DNA of 64,000 nt from Dimorphilus gyrociliatus (GCA_904063045.1 CAJFCJ010000012.1:248001-312000), one strand, 5' to 3'; positions 40,721-52,512 are shown, counted from the first letter of the stretch. Numbers and translations: made by a program. The notes: generated by a model from the letters alone, not told the origin.

Positions 40721-40794
40721 ATTGCAGTTCGATTCTCAGCTGGTATTAGACGTTCATGACTAAGGGTAAATAAAGCGGTACACCGAACTGCAAT
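40721..40794. repeat. 11-bp inverted repeat with 52-nt loop
   Basis: ATTGCAGTTCG (40721-40731) is exactly complementary to CGAACTGCAAT (40784-40794). It lies about 90 nt before the TRIM-NHL start, upstream of the 40860 acceptor, so probably in promoter or intron rather than mature mRNA. Confidence 0.5.
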
Positions 40795-40870
40795 TCTAAA
40801 ATCAATTCCTTCTCATAAATAATCTATAAAACTCTTTAGTGTAACTCTTCTGCTCCCCAGCCTCTATCAG

Positions 40871-40882
40871 ATGAAAACTTAA
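40871..40882 (+). promoter_or_regulatory. Tiny uORF overlapping the TRIM-NHL start (TAATG)
   Basis: ATG AAA ACT TAA ends on the first base of the main ATG, forming TAATG. A CCCCAG acceptor at 40855-40860 would place this uORF about 10 nt inside the last 5' exon. This arrangement can modulate translation by termination-reinitiation; its use is inferred. Confidence 0.5.
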
Positions 40883-43365
40883 TGCTCTGCAGCATGCGTT
40901 CGTCTGCTGTACTACAACAGACAGAAATAAGATCATATAGTCTACCGAAAGATGGGAGCGGAACGTTTGCTAAACTTCAAAAACCGAAAAGTGCTAGTGA
41001 ATTGGATAGAGTCGATAAATCAATATGTCAATGTATAAAACAGGAGGAAATCAATAATTTAGGACTTTATGAAACTCACTTCCCAGAACGTCGACCTGAT
41101 TATGCTAATCCTCTGTGCTTAATCAAATCTCAGTCAGAAGTTACTTTGCCATCTGTTCTACGAGTGGGATCTTTTGTTGATTCCGAATCAAAGTCTCCGG
41201 TTTCGTTTGAAACTATTCTCAAGAAATCTTCAGACTTAGATGCTTTAAAGGAAACGCTCAATAAAGACTTCTTAAGAAGAACGCTTTCTTGCATTTCATG
41301 CAACTGTTTATCAACATCATCGAAATTGTTGGCTTGTTTGCACTCGGTTTGCATTGATTGTTTGCTTCGTCACAGTCCGCCAGAGTCCAGTAATCCATTC
41401 CAGTGTCCGAACTGTTTTGTTTTTACGGATAAAACAAGTTTGACAGCACATACTTTAGCTGAAAGTGTTGGTGAGATAGAAAAGTTCTGTAATTGTGAGT
41501 TGTTTTGTTACGATTGCTCCAATTTAGAGAGCCTACAAAAATGCAGTGCCTGTGGTCAATTTAGATGTTTACAATGTTCAGTAAAGCATTTAAAGGCATA
41601 CAGAAATCATATTGCTATAGATGCAACTGATTTTGGAACGGAAGTTACATTTAGTAGCGCTCGCCAATTGCAAAAAGCTTATTGCCTTTTACACCGGAAA
41701 CCTATCGACGGATTTTGCGCTCGCTGCGACGAGTTAGTGTGTGAAAGTTGCAAACTTCCCACACACTTACGACATCCAATACACAGTTTAGGACTAGCAT
41801 CGAAACCTTTCGAGAAAAAAAGTGAAGTTCTGAGAGAAACTGTTGAAGAAACTCTTAAACCTCATACAAACTATGAAATGTTAATATCCGATTATGAAAA
41901 AGAATTGGAGGAGAGAGTAAGCGAACTGAAAAAGGAGATAAACGCCCATGCACAATCATTGCATAGGAAAATTGAAGATGAAAGGACAATCTTAATGGAA
42001 GAACTCGACATGACGCAACAAAAAGAGAAGTGTAAATTACAAACCAGAAGACGATGTTTAAAGGAAACAAAGCAAACATTCGAAACAGCAATTAATTACG
42101 TTAATGTATTATTGCAATATTCTAATCCAATTGATGTTCTGAATTCACGTCATCAAGTGTGTAGTAGGTTAGAGAGTTTATCTGCAGTTAAACCCCCGAC
42201 AAGCGTTGCTAAGCGGACATTGTATTTCAATCCGACAAAGTCCAACGAAAAGCTCTTGGGAATTTTAGATAGCTATCCAGTGTGGCCTACTGTTCCAATT
42301 TCTAGGGGTTTGAATATGGGCAAGATGCCAAACTCATCTCCGACTGAATTAAAGGGAACTGTCGAATTCAAAAGAGAATTAACATGTGCCGTTCCTCATT
42401 GTGACGATTCGGATCCTGTTGTTGTAGCAATATGCGTTTTAGATGATAATAGTGGATATTTGATTGTAGATAATGCAAATAAATGTATAAAATTGTTGTC
42501 TCGAGAAGGTGAAGTTAAACAGTCAATTGGGAGACGAGGAGAGTACCTACTAAAAGATCCTCGAGACGTCGCTGTTTTACCTCAGGGCCATGTTGTCGTT
42601 GCCGATCAGGATCGTTTAGCAGTCTTTACAAGATTAGGCGATCACGTGATGGATATAAAGCCTTTTTTCGACGTTATAGCCGTGACAGTTAATCACCAGG
42701 GCCAGATATTGGCTCTTGATGGATCTTCCAAGATAATAAATGTCTATAGTCCTGTCAATGGTGAATTTTTATATTCTATACCGGACTCTGTTAGACCAAA
42801 AGTAGTGAGAATTGATGAGACAAAAACTCAGAGCTTTGGTGACGAAGAAGTTCCAACACGTCTGGGAGTACTCTTAGGTATAACTCAACCGTCGAAAAGT
42901 GCACCATGCTCCCCTGCGATTAATAGGAAATCTTACGGACAAGTTTCCGCTGTCGATAGTTTATCTTCTACTGATAGCGGTTGTTCTGATAATTGCTCTG
43001 TTCTACAGAATCCGAAGTTTATGACAGTTTCTAATTCCAACGAAGTTCTTGTCACAGATGTTGCAAATCCGCACATAAAATTCTTTACAATGAATGGAAA
43101 TTATAAAAGATCAGAACAAGCTACGCATCTAATAGGGGTCCTAAAAAAACCTGCAGGCATATGCTGCGATTCCGATGGTTACATTATTGTAGCTGACGAA
43201 GGGTCGCATAGGGTTCATTTATATAGGCCTGATGGAAAATTCCTCCAATATTTGGTAACAAAAAAGGATTGCATTGAGAGTCCTCTTGCAGTTGCGACAG
43301 ATCTAGATGGTTTACTTTTAATATCCCAAAGAAACGGCAAGATTAAAGTGCTATCTTACAGTTAA
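40882..43365 (+). CDS. TRIM-NHL protein (RING, B-boxes, coiled coil, NHL repeats)
   Basis: This is an intronless 827-aa protein. An N-terminal Ser-rich region is followed by a RING-HC finger (C137, C140, C152, H154, C157, C160, C175, C178), a B-box-1-like Cys cluster (about 203-245), a B-box 2 (about 268-301, CLLHRKPIDGFCARCDELVCESC), a coiled coil (about 310-415) and NHL-type beta-propeller repeats (about 505-827). The repeats include YLIVDNANKCIKLL, HVVVADQDRLAVF, EVLVTDVANPHIKFF, YIIVADEGSHRVHLY and LLISQRNGKIKVL. A Ser-rich insert (about 655-705) interrupts the propeller. RING fingers act as ubiquitin E3 modules, and NHL propellers bind RNA or protein. No filamin domain was seen, which argues against a direct TRIM2/3 or TRIM71 copy. 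The lack of introns in an intron-rich neighbourhood could mean an old retrocopy or intron loss. An alternative Met lies four codons downstream. Confidence 0.9.
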   Translation: MLCSMRSSAVLQQTEIRSYSLPKDGSGTFAKLQKPKSASELDRVDKSICQCIKQEEINNLGLYETHFPERRPDYANPLCLIKSQSEVTLPSVLRVGSFVDSESKSPVSFETILKKSSDLDALKETLNKDFLRRTLSCISCNCLSTSSKLLACLHSVCIDCLLRHSPPESSNPFQCPNCFVFTDKTSLTAHTLAESVGEIEKFCNCELFCYDCSNLESLQKCSACGQFRCLQCSVKHLKAYRNHIAIDATDFGTEVTFSSARQLQKAYCLLHRKPIDGFCARCDELVCESCKLPTHLRHPIHSLGLASKPFEKKSEVLRETVEETLKPHTNYEMLISDYEKELEERVSELKKEINAHAQSLHRKIEDERTILMEELDMTQQKEKCKLQTRRRCLKETKQTFETAINYVNVLLQYSNPIDVLNSRHQVCSRLESLSAVKPPTSVAKRTLYFNPTKSNEKLLGILDSYPVWPTVPISRGLNMGKMPNSSPTELKGTVEFKRELTCAVPHCDDSDPVVVAICVLDDNSGYLIVDNANKCIKLLSREGEVKQSIGRRGEYLLKDPRDVAVLPQGHVVVADQDRLAVFTRLGDHVMDIKPFFDVIAVTVNHQGQILALDGSSKIINVYSPVNGEFLYSIPDSVRPKVVRIDETKTQSFGDEEVPTRLGVLLGITQPSKSAPCSPAINRKSYGQVSAVDSLSSTDSGCSDNCSVLQNPKFMTVSNSNEVLVTDVANPHIKFFTMNGNYKRSEQATHLIGVLKKPAGICCDSDGYIIVADEGSHRVHLYRPDGKFLQYLVTKKDCIESPLAVATDLDGLLLISQRNGKIKVLSYS

Positions 43366-45148
43366 AATTTACTATTGTTTTCTTCGTTAGACAATTTTGA
43401 ATGGACGTTTTTATTCCTAAATTCTTTTCCTATTTGTTATTATTATTTTATATTTCATTTGCATGCAAGCCTCTAGTCTTCCTTCAATACAAGCAACTTT
43501 GCACAATTTACTTTAAATAGCGTTACAATGTAGTTCTGATTGTAAAGTTTGGAATTCGTTTCCAGGAAATACAGTATAGGGAGCCACTAGTACGATCAGA
43601 CGCTATTATCGATTACTCTTGTCTACCTTTGCCAGGTAAGAAAACAGTTGAACGTAGGGTCCAATAGACGTAAAACTTTTATGATATAATAAAAATGGCG
43701 AAATATCGCCAGCTGCAATACGCTTTTAAAATGGCTGCCTATTATTAAATTACAGTTGTGCCCGGTCGAGAATTTCGTAATCAATAGAAAAAAATTAGCG
43801 TGACTGAATCAGTGATTCACTAGATTCCGATTGGGTGCTTAGTACTCCGAATATTTTACATACTTTTTGTTAATTCTTGGATATAATAATAATTTCATGG
43901 TAACATAGGCTAGATTATCAAATGTAACGATTATAAAAGTCTTGGTAAGTTGATAACTTGATAATATTTAGTCGTAAGCCATATTTTTATCGGTTAAGTA
44001 GAAAGAATTCTATAATTCTTTAACAATATTCAGTTAATAGGAATAATGAAGGATAGTTATAACAAATATTAAGTAAATGAATAATTACTGACTGATATAT
44101 TAGATTAGAGAAAATATTTAAGGATACGCGTCCAAACAAATATTCTGTAGTTTTGTATTGAAGCTATCAAATGTGCAGTGTATAAAGTTGGAATAGAATT
44201 TCACGCGAATTTCGGAACACGTGTTGCATATGTTTTCGTTGCTATAGAAACTGTAAATATACGTTTGTAAATTGTTATTTATATAGGGGGGGTATGTTTG
44301 TGACAAAACCGATCAGAATCGATTCAATTTTTTTTTCGCCTGAAAAACATACATAATCGGCATTCTTTCCTTGGATTAATAAATGCCTATGCCTTTTTTT
44401 TAACTGGAGGCGGTTTACTTACTAAAATATTCGTAGAATATATTAGCCGATCAAGGTTCGTTCTAATTATTTACATAGAGTAGGAAAATGTTACAATTCT
44501 AACTTAAACGTAGTCTGCTACGAGTTTTTAAATTTAGTTACAAATAATATTAATATATAGTGCAGTTCATTTTATAAATTTCTTGCAGATACAAAATAGG
44601 CCTTAGTTTAGAAGAATAGTTTTAGTCTGAAAATTTCTAGTCTGACATTATTTGCAATTAGTGTTAAAGGCAAAAAATTGCATAAACAAATATCTTGTAT
44701 ACTGTGAGTAAATTCCTAACCTATTTTAGCCTATATTGTATTATTAGTAAGAAATATTCGCTAAACATCTCAAAAATAGAAAAATTTTTGTGTTTTATTA
44801 TTAGGGTTTGTAATATAGTTGATATTGATTAGTAGTGAGTTTGTCAACATACTGAGTAAATTCATTTTGGTAAACACAATGCCAAAAAAACACGTTTACA
44901 AGTAATGAGTACTTGTTATATACTCAGTCTATGTTTTATTTTAATAATGTAAGCTTATCCAGGTATGTCAAACCTTTCTACTATGTTTTCCAGTAAATTT
45001 TTAGAAAGAATAGAATGTTTATGTTTGACTCTATACAACTATATATATAAGAATACTTATATAGCATAATTAATAGGGTTTTAATTTTATAATAAAGTCT
45101 TTTATTTCAGATTCTTTTAAAAGTATGGAATTTTTGGGTAAATAGAGT
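43366..45148. other. Intergenic region, TRIM-NHL to RhoGEF
   Basis: It contains the TRIM-NHL 3' UTR (AATAAA at 43688) and the RhoGEF upstream region. A TTTATTTCAG acceptor ends at 45110. No coding exon was recognised. Confidence 0.5.
45101..45145 (+). promoter_or_regulatory. 3' splice site and uORF in the RhoGEF leader
   Basis: TTTATTTCAG at 45101-45110 is a strong acceptor. A 6-codon uORF (45125-45145) follows and ends three nt before the main ATG. The leader is therefore spliced, either in cis from an unseen 5' exon or by trans-splicing. Confidence 0.5.
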
Positions 45149-48100
45149 ATGTCTGGATTTGATGATTCGAAATATGATCGAATAAACGAGTCCAATAGGA
45201 AATTTAAGGAGGGTAATATGGATTGCTATAAAGTAAAACCTTCACATAGCTTTGACCTTCAAGATATTCAAGATTGCGCAGGCGGTAATAAATTACGGAG
45301 CTTCAACGGATCCTTAAAATCAGACTCTGGTAAAAAGAGAAGGAAATTAAGGAGTACCGACTCTATCTATAGGCAAATTAAAGAGGAATGTAAAAATGAA
45401 GAAAAAGATATTGATGTTAGACAAAGAGTAATTAAGTGGTTTGTTGAGTCGGACAGGTCGGAAGATGATATTGAAAGATTGTCAAATTTGACATCTGAGA
45501 TCAAAGGTAGAAGGGAGTCTAAGAATAGAGAATTGGTTTGCAAGAGGGCCCCAAAGTTAAAAGGTCTTGCCGAACCAATTCCTGTCGCGCCTCCTCGAAG
45601 GAAAAAAACTAAGCCTCATATAATGAATAATAATCAGGCAAACTCGTTAGAGAAGAACGCTATTACGGAGAGTTTTGACGTCAGCATTGACTTACCGGAT
45701 CCTATTTTGAGTGATGGAATGGAGAGCAATCGTCAAAGCTTCGATTCTGAACTATTGACTGAGGATGCTTTGAGAAAATTGTCTGAAGCCATTGCAGCAG
45801 ACGACGTCGACGACGAAACCTTTAACGAAGTTACAGATTTACCAAAACCTCTATTTACTGAAGATGATTCGTTTTCTCCTGAAAATCCTAAGGAAAATAC
45901 TATGAGGAAACCACCTACAAAACCAAAACCTTCTAAAAACAAATCAACTGACTGCAATGAAATAGAAAATAATAAACAGGATTCAGTTAAAAAACCCGTT
46001 AATAAACCCCCTGTGAAACCAAAACCATTAATGAAAGCAAAGCATGTTAGCGAAGATGAAGACGACGTTAAAACACCATCTTCAACGGAACGCTTTAAAC
46101 TAATTGTCCGATCCCATTCCGAAAACAGTTTGTTAAAAATTGATAATAACTCAACCGAAAACGTATCAATTTTGAAAGAAACTACTCACAACAACAAAAA
46201 CACTTCGGAAAATATTGCAGAAAGATTTGAAGTAATAGACCCTTATAAACCAAAACTGTCTGCTAGCACAAATTGTAAAATTCCACGTGAAAAGCCTACT
46301 ATTAAACCTAAGCCTAAAATATTAAGTAAAGATGTGAGGATTACTCCGAAGATAGCGGATGATTCAGCTTTTCAAAAAACAAATATGCAAAAAACCGAAC
46401 AAAGCTCTACGGGAAGAGCAGATTCACTTTTGAAAAGCGATATATTTAAGAAATTTCTCAAGAGTTCAGCGATTCACGAACAATTGGAAAAATTAATGAC
46501 AAAGGAAGAGATAATTAAGACTAAACTTAATAAGCCAGCGAATGTGCCAAGTTTGGATTTTAGTGATCTTAATTCAGATTCAAACGAAAAGGAAAGAGAA
46601 AATGATGACAAAAGGCCAGCTACACCGAGACCTGTAAGCGTATCTAAAAGTCTTGACTTAAAAGCAAAAATTCATATTCCAACCTTTGAGGAATTTAAAG
46701 AAATGAGGAGAAAAGGAGATATTGAAAAGAATAAAAAATTGCAAACTTATACCATTGAAGAGGATGACGAAAACGTGGAAACGCCTAGATCTAATAGGAA
46801 ACCACCCCTGCCCCCTACAATTAATAGAAAAGGAAGTCGCAAGGACACCGCTGAAGACAGACCACCTCCTTTACCACCGAGAACTTACAAGGAACAGATG
46901 TCTGACAATCATATTTACGAAGTCATCGGGGATTTAGACAAGTCAGACAGTGAAAGCGATGACTCAGCATTTTGTGGTAGTGATAAACGATCCTTTGAGG
47001 ATATGAAAAAAATTAGTAGCTTAGAGAATTTAGAACAGTACACCAATATTGAAAAGGTACGTAATATATACATATTTTCTATAATCTTCCTTATCAGTAA
47101 TGGAATAATGAATTAAAATGGATATATTATATATTATATGGAAATAATAGAATTCTGGCTAATTAATTCAGTCAAAAGCTAATAAAAGTAATATGCTTTT
47201 CATTTCTACTATGATTAGTTCCATATGAGTTCAAAGGCTGTTTCAAGATCTACAAGTGACGTATCAGAAATGAAAGCTTTAGAGGAAAGGAATAAAAATA
47301 TAAGGGAAAAGAAAAATAAATCAAATAAGAGCGATCCTTTTTCCGAATTACTCTATTCTGATACAGTCTCTAAGAAACCAGATTTAAATTCTGTTGAAGG
47401 TAATAACTATATTTAAATTATTATTCATATATTCCTTATTCATATAAAGAAGAAGTATATGTAAATTTTTTAATACTTAGTAAGATGTATTTTCAGTTTT
47501 AAGATATAAAAATGACACTAAAATCGACGAATTAAGAATTTCTTAAATATTCTATCATATAGCTGTATATTGACATTTCGAAAAAACATAGATTTAATAG
47601 ACGAGAAGTCTTTAAATATTTTATAATGATTTAAATAATTTATAGGTTTATTTGTAATCTTTATAAAAGAGTAAATGTCAATTTTACAATTTCATTTTAC
47701 CATACATTAATAAATATTCATGGAATTAGGAATTATATTAAGTTAAAAGAAAACTCTCTTCTCTATACTCTATATTTAAATATATGGATTTAGGGCAGAA
47801 ATTTTAGATTTATAGTCTTTTTTCTTTTATATGACAATCTCTTACAGACTCTGAAGATGGAGATTCACCGGTGAAGAAAGGTCTAAACTACCTTCAAGAA
47901 ACAGGTGATGGAAAATTGTGCATTGCTAATGAACAGGTGCGAGGCGAGGAATTTTCTTTAGAGTGTTCTCTTTTTTATATATTTATTGAAATAAACTTTT
48001 CTTTGATTTTCTTTAATAGATACCTACAGCTCCGCCAAGAAGACGTCGTCCATCGACTTCCTTCTTTTCAACAATAAAGAGCTTTAGAAATTCATTTAAA

Positions 48101-50370
48101 AAAAGAAGACATAGCTCAGGACAATACTTTCCAAATAAAAACTCATTCGAAACTGTTAATGATGCGGCAAATGCAAATTTACAGGAAAATTCCATTTGTG
48201 AGAGAAATAGATCACATAGTTTAATCTCGTTAAATAGTTCTGTAAGTTTTCTTAATAAGTGACTATAAGTTATTGATTATTCTTCAACTATAAGTGCTAT
48301 ACATTGACTTTATTGTTTTCGTTTTGTTTATATATCCGTTATTTTCTTTTTTGTTCGTTATTCTTTCAAGAAATCACTAATTGATTTTCCGTAATAGATA
48401 CTACCTGATATTCTTGAACTTTCACCATCTGTCTCTCTTGATATTAACCGATCGTCTATAGTAAGTTGAACATATTTTTTTTCATTTCAATATTAATAAG
48501 ATTTATAATTAATATTAATTTTTTCCCCTTCTCTTCCTTTGAATTTGTTAACACTTAGAACATAAAATCCATATCTTATGCTATTTAAACAGGATGATAT
48601 GTGCAAAGATTGTGGTAATTCGGCATCTAATGATAATTGTGATAGTTGTACTAGAAGAATAATGGAGAGAAAAGAAGCTATTCTTGAGATATTAAATACT
48701 GAGAAGAGCTTTGGCGAAATATTAACTATATTAAATTGTGAATTTAAAGTACCCCTTAAGAAATCTCGTTTATTAACCGATGAACAAATTAATCTAATCT
48801 TTAATAATCTAAATCAAATTATCGATATAAACGAAAAATTAACGAAAAAAATAGAATTTGCTGTCACGCAAGGCTTAGACGAAGGCGATGAGGTAAGATA
48901 CTTTGCTTTAATTTCTTTTCTTTATTATAGCGTTAGTAAACAATTTATTTATTATTTATACAGAATTTGAAAGATGTTTGTATTGGGAGTATATTTTCAA
49001 AGAATTCTGCTCTCTTCCTAGCCTACGATGCTTATTGCAATGGTGCGAGTCAGTCTGCAATTCTCTTGGAACAACTGCAAAATCAAAAAGTATTACTAAA
49101 GGTATTTCTGGCTGCATTACAGGATGAGAACGAGTCTACTAGACGAATGTATTTAAAGGATTATCTCATTCAGCCTGTTCAAAGAATAATGAAGTGAGTA
49201 TATAAATTAATTTCGACTTGTTTCATTAATTGTGCTAATTATTGTGCGAATATACAGATATCCTCTCTTACTGAAAAGGGTAGAAAAACGAACACCCTCC
49301 GATCATCCTGATAAACTTCATTTACAAGAAGCTTATCGAAAGATTGACCGTATTTTAAAACATATTAATTCGGTAAGTTAGCCATAAGATAGCCAATAAT
49401 AGTACGATTGCAATAAATACATCTTTTAAATTACAATTTAGTCATCAAAGGGATCGATCTCATTAAGAAGAAAGTCAAAACAATCCGAAGCTCTTAGGAA
49501 AATGCTAACTGAAATTCAAGACATGGGAGAATCGAAACGATTCGAAGTTGTACTAGATAGTCTTAATACAACTGCACAACAGTGCCATCTGGTATATTCA
49601 ACTGCTCTTTCTCAAGCGTTTATCCACGAATCAGATTGGATTGATAAAGTTGCAAATATCAAATTTATTAAAATTTTTGGTTATCTCATTCAAAGGAACG
49701 ATGGTAAATGTTTCCTGGTGTTAGTAAACGAAGAAATTGGTAGAGATGGAATACATACATTGATACGAGTAAGTAAGATTTTCATAATAAAACGATAGGG
49801 TATGATTGCGAAAATGTTTATTAGTCTGAACAGTATCATACGCCCGTCTAGGATTAAATGAATCATCATTTTGAAAATATTTATCTGTTCTCCAATTGTG
49901 TTTATTGTTAAAAGTAGAAGCATGTGCTTTTGATATATATTTCTAAACGTGTTGTTTTAGATATAGAATGTCAAATGTATAATATACAGTTATATATATA
50001 CACTGAATTTATAGTTTTTAGGCATTCTTAATTGGTAATTGCATGTTATATAACTATAAATACCTAAAAAAAATAGCTTCATCTATTTATACATTTTGCA
50101 GTCTCCCATTGATATGGAAAGATTAGTTGTAACAGAAATAAATAACTATGTTGAAATACAAGACGTCACCGAAAATGAAACAATCGCCTTTAAAGTAATC
50201 CAACAACACATATAATTGTTTGCAAATTTTTTAGATTTCTTTTATTATTTCTGCAGGCATTACAAAAAGAAGACACTGAAAACTGGTTAAGATTTTTAAG
50301 AGAAAAATCATTAAACGTTGGTAAATGGAGAGGAAGAAGAGGAGCTATAATGAAATTATATTTTGATTAA
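45149..50370 (+). CDS. Dbl-family Rho guanine nucleotide exchange factor (DH-PH)
   Basis: There are 11 exons and 1,213 aa: 45149-47056, 47219-47399, 47848-47936, 48020-48241, 48398-48460, 48593-48892, 48964-49193, 49258-49372, 49442-49768, 50102-50194 and 50257-50370. The first 820 residues are charged and probably disordered, with repeated K-P-P-x-K-P-K-P motifs and SH3-ligand stretches (RKPPLPP, RPPPLPPR), then a strongly basic segment (PPRRRRPS, FKKRRHSS). A Cys4 motif C-x2-C-x8-C-x2-C (825-840) sits directly before the DH domain (about 842-1035), whose hallmark helix reads YLKDYLIQPVQRIMKYPLLLKRV. A PH domain (about 1060-1195) ends in the typical C-terminal helix with Trp (ENWLRFLREK). 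Such proteins load GTP on Rho, Rac or Cdc42; specificity and vertebrate orthologue are not assignable here. AATAAA follows at 50499. Confidence 0.88.
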
Positions 50371-51510
50371 TTGAAGAATCTCCTCGAAAATCTATTATTT
50401 TCTTTTAAAAACGTTAAAAATAAGCTTCAGTGCCATGAAAAATTCAGAAACATTTACCGTCCAACCTGCTTTAGAGATTGGTGCTAACTAGAAAAGAGAA
50501 TAAATTGTAAAGGTAGATGAAATAAGAAGGATTGATGTATATAAATTACCATTTCTAGTCACGCCACAAAAGTTATATAATGATGAAACTGAAAGGTAGA
50601 TAATTAAAACATCCTTTTGAAGTTAAAAAAAAATGTATCATTATATCTTCTTTTTTTCCCCCCAACTTTTGTCAACTTAAAGAGTCTCTGTTATACATTT
50701 CTGTCTTTCTTTTTGTTATTATTATACTATATTCTGTTTTTTCTGTTTTTGATACATAAATTTTTATATGTTAATAAAGAAAGTTCAATGAAAGGTAAAT
50801 TGACTAGTACATATTTCGACACCTTATTGCCTAAATAGACAGCCAAGTGTTTTTGATCCTTCATCAATCTACTCACATTCCGAATTATGACCTTAACGTT
50901 ATTTTTTTTCCAAGTATCTGGATATTAGTAAAAGTTCCCTAGAGTTTTTATAAGTTGACTTATATTTAGATAAAAGATAGAATGCTTTAAAAATAATGAA
51001 TTTATTTTAAATGGAATAAGGCGTGGGTTATATATTTTACCTTTTCTTACTGTAATTTATATTAGTATAAAGTATACTAATATATATATATATAGAATAT
51101 ACTGCAAATAAATTTTACTGTAAACGTTTACATTGGAGATAGTTAATGTAAAAAAGACTTAATTACGTATAGGAAGAGTACTATTCCTGCTTTCTCTCAC
51201 TCGTAGACACGCACATTTTTTCTTAATAAACAATAGCTGAGTTTCTGTAATATTAAAATATTTATATTTCTTTAACAAATAAAAGAAATAAAAATATTGA
51301 CAAAACAAAATTCAGCCAAAATTGACTTTTAATGGTATTTTTCTTTATATTATTAATTATCTTTATTTAAATAAAACATTAAATAGTTGTTTATATAAAT
51401 AAACTTAATAAACTTACTAAGTGAATGTTTTTGCCTAATATGCAAAGAATCGAAGACTATACAGAAATATTTTATTATAATTTAGGAAGAAATGCACGTG
51501 GTGTCTGAGT
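50371..51510. other. Intergenic region after RhoGEF
   Basis: Holds the RhoGEF 3' UTR and that of the convergent small gene. TA-rich short tract at about 51080. No coding exon was recognised. Confidence 0.5.
50499..50504 (+). terminator. Candidate poly(A) signal of the RhoGEF gene
   Basis: AATAAA 128 nt after the RhoGEF stop codon. Confidence 0.35.
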
Positions 51511-52099
51511 CTACAATCGGTCTGGTGCTGAGATTGTTCGACTAGCTCGTGCCGATAACTGCAAAGTTGAAAAGAGTAAAATATTTCTGTTTGGTTCGTT
51601 GGTTAAATAAATTTATTTTCCATTCAGAATTGTTCGTATGTTTTCGTTTACATTGCAATAAAAAATAAAAAACTTATTATAAGGTAAGTAGGTTGTTCTT
51701 CTTAGAAAATGATTGATTCAATATCTAGCCAAGCATGACTATTTTATCTGTTACTTCTTCATAACATGCCCTTTTAATAAACTATAATAAATTGCTGCTC
51801 TTAAATTCTCTCTGATATCCTTTACATTCTTTTCAAGCAGATTAAAGTACATAATGATTTTACTAAAGCAAGTTTGCAATCATTACCTACTTTCCACCCC
51901 ATCACTTTTATACGAATTTCTTTCAAAATAACACTTGAAAACCCAAAGTAATCTAACTTACCTTTTTACCCCATCGTTTTCGAAACGAGGAACGCCCTTG
52001 CTCTTCGCTATATCCTGCGATTTCTTTACTTAGTGGTTTCTGTTGATACTGTCTGTCTTCGGGCACGAAATTCGAGATAGATTCAAAAGAGAGCAGCAT
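51511..52099 (-). CDS. Small hypothetical protein, basic/Ser-rich C-terminus
   Basis: There are two exons (52099-51962 and 51558-51511), a 403-nt intron, and 61 aa. I do not recognise the family. The protein has an acidic-polar N-terminal half and a basic, Ser-rich C-terminal half (RSSFRKRWGKK, then LSARASRTISAPDRL) that looks like a kinase-substrate tail. The GTAAGT donor, the TTTGCAG acceptor and a stop 48 nt into exon 2 fit phase 0. Base composition of both exons is clearly less AT-rich than the flanks. An acceptor (GCACAG) ends at 52119, 19 nt before the ATG. The frame stays open upstream to 52180, so an upstream coding exon cannot be excluded. It is head-to-head with the next gene, with 134 nt between the two ATGs. 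Confidence 0.5.
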
Positions 52100-52233
52100 T
52101 TTATTGCCGAGATAGCCTCTGTGCAAAGGTAAAAAATAATTTTCGTACAAACAACTTGGATATGTTTTGACAAGTAGCATAGTCGAATGAATTAGGTAGA
52201 ATTACTTGATCAAGAAATAATAATCGTTTGCAG

Positions 52234-52512
52234 ATGGAAGAATCTGTAAGTTCTTCGGAGCAACGTTCTAGTCCAACAGCGACTATTCTCACGAACAAAC
52301 GTGTTACTTTCTCAACTAAAACTCAAGAATGCGTATTTACCGCCACCGAAGATGAGGAAGAAGATGACGATGTTAACAGAGACCTAAATAGAAAGGAAGA
52401 AGAATGTGATTTACAGGATGAAAGTGAAAGGTATGAACAAACATTACTTTGGATAAGAAAACATTCCGAAAAAGCTTTTGAAAATGGAAAAATTTATCAT
52501 CATGAAGCGTAA
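52234..52512 (+). CDS. Small acidic protein with PP1-docking RVxF motif
   Basis: A 92-aa protein encoded in one exon. A TTTGCAG acceptor at 52227-52233 abuts the ATG, so the leader is spliced on or a further coding exon lies upstream. No family was recognised. Near the N-terminus it has KRVTFS, a textbook R-V-x-F docking motif for protein phosphatase 1 with a preceding basic residue. It is followed by an acidic run (EDEEEDDD) and a helical, charged C-terminal half (SERYEQTLLWIRKHSEKAF). The motif suggests a PP1 regulatory subunit or inhibitor, which is inference from one short motif. It shares a compact divergent promoter region with the minus-strand small gene. Confidence 0.6.
   Translation: MEESVSSSEQRSSPTATILTNKRVTFSTKTQECVFTATEDEEEDDDVNRDLNRKEEECDLQDESERYEQTLLWIRKHSEKAFENGKIYHHEA

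Larger units (their letters stand above)
37564..40881. other. Divergent intergenic region, KLF to TRIM-NHL
   Basis: 3.3 kb head-to-head spacer. It contains the KLF promoter patch, a pair of facing AGATGGCG sites (39047-39054 and 39105-39112), CCACTAGGTGTCG at 40521-40533, an 11-bp inverted repeat (40721/40784), and a splice acceptor at 40860 just before the TRIM-NHL start. No coding exon was recognised. Confidence 0.6.

Noticed and set aside
40721-40760. tRNA-like B box (GTTCGATTC)
   Set aside because: No A box or acceptor stem at the right spacing; no tRNA could be folded here or elsewhere in the window.
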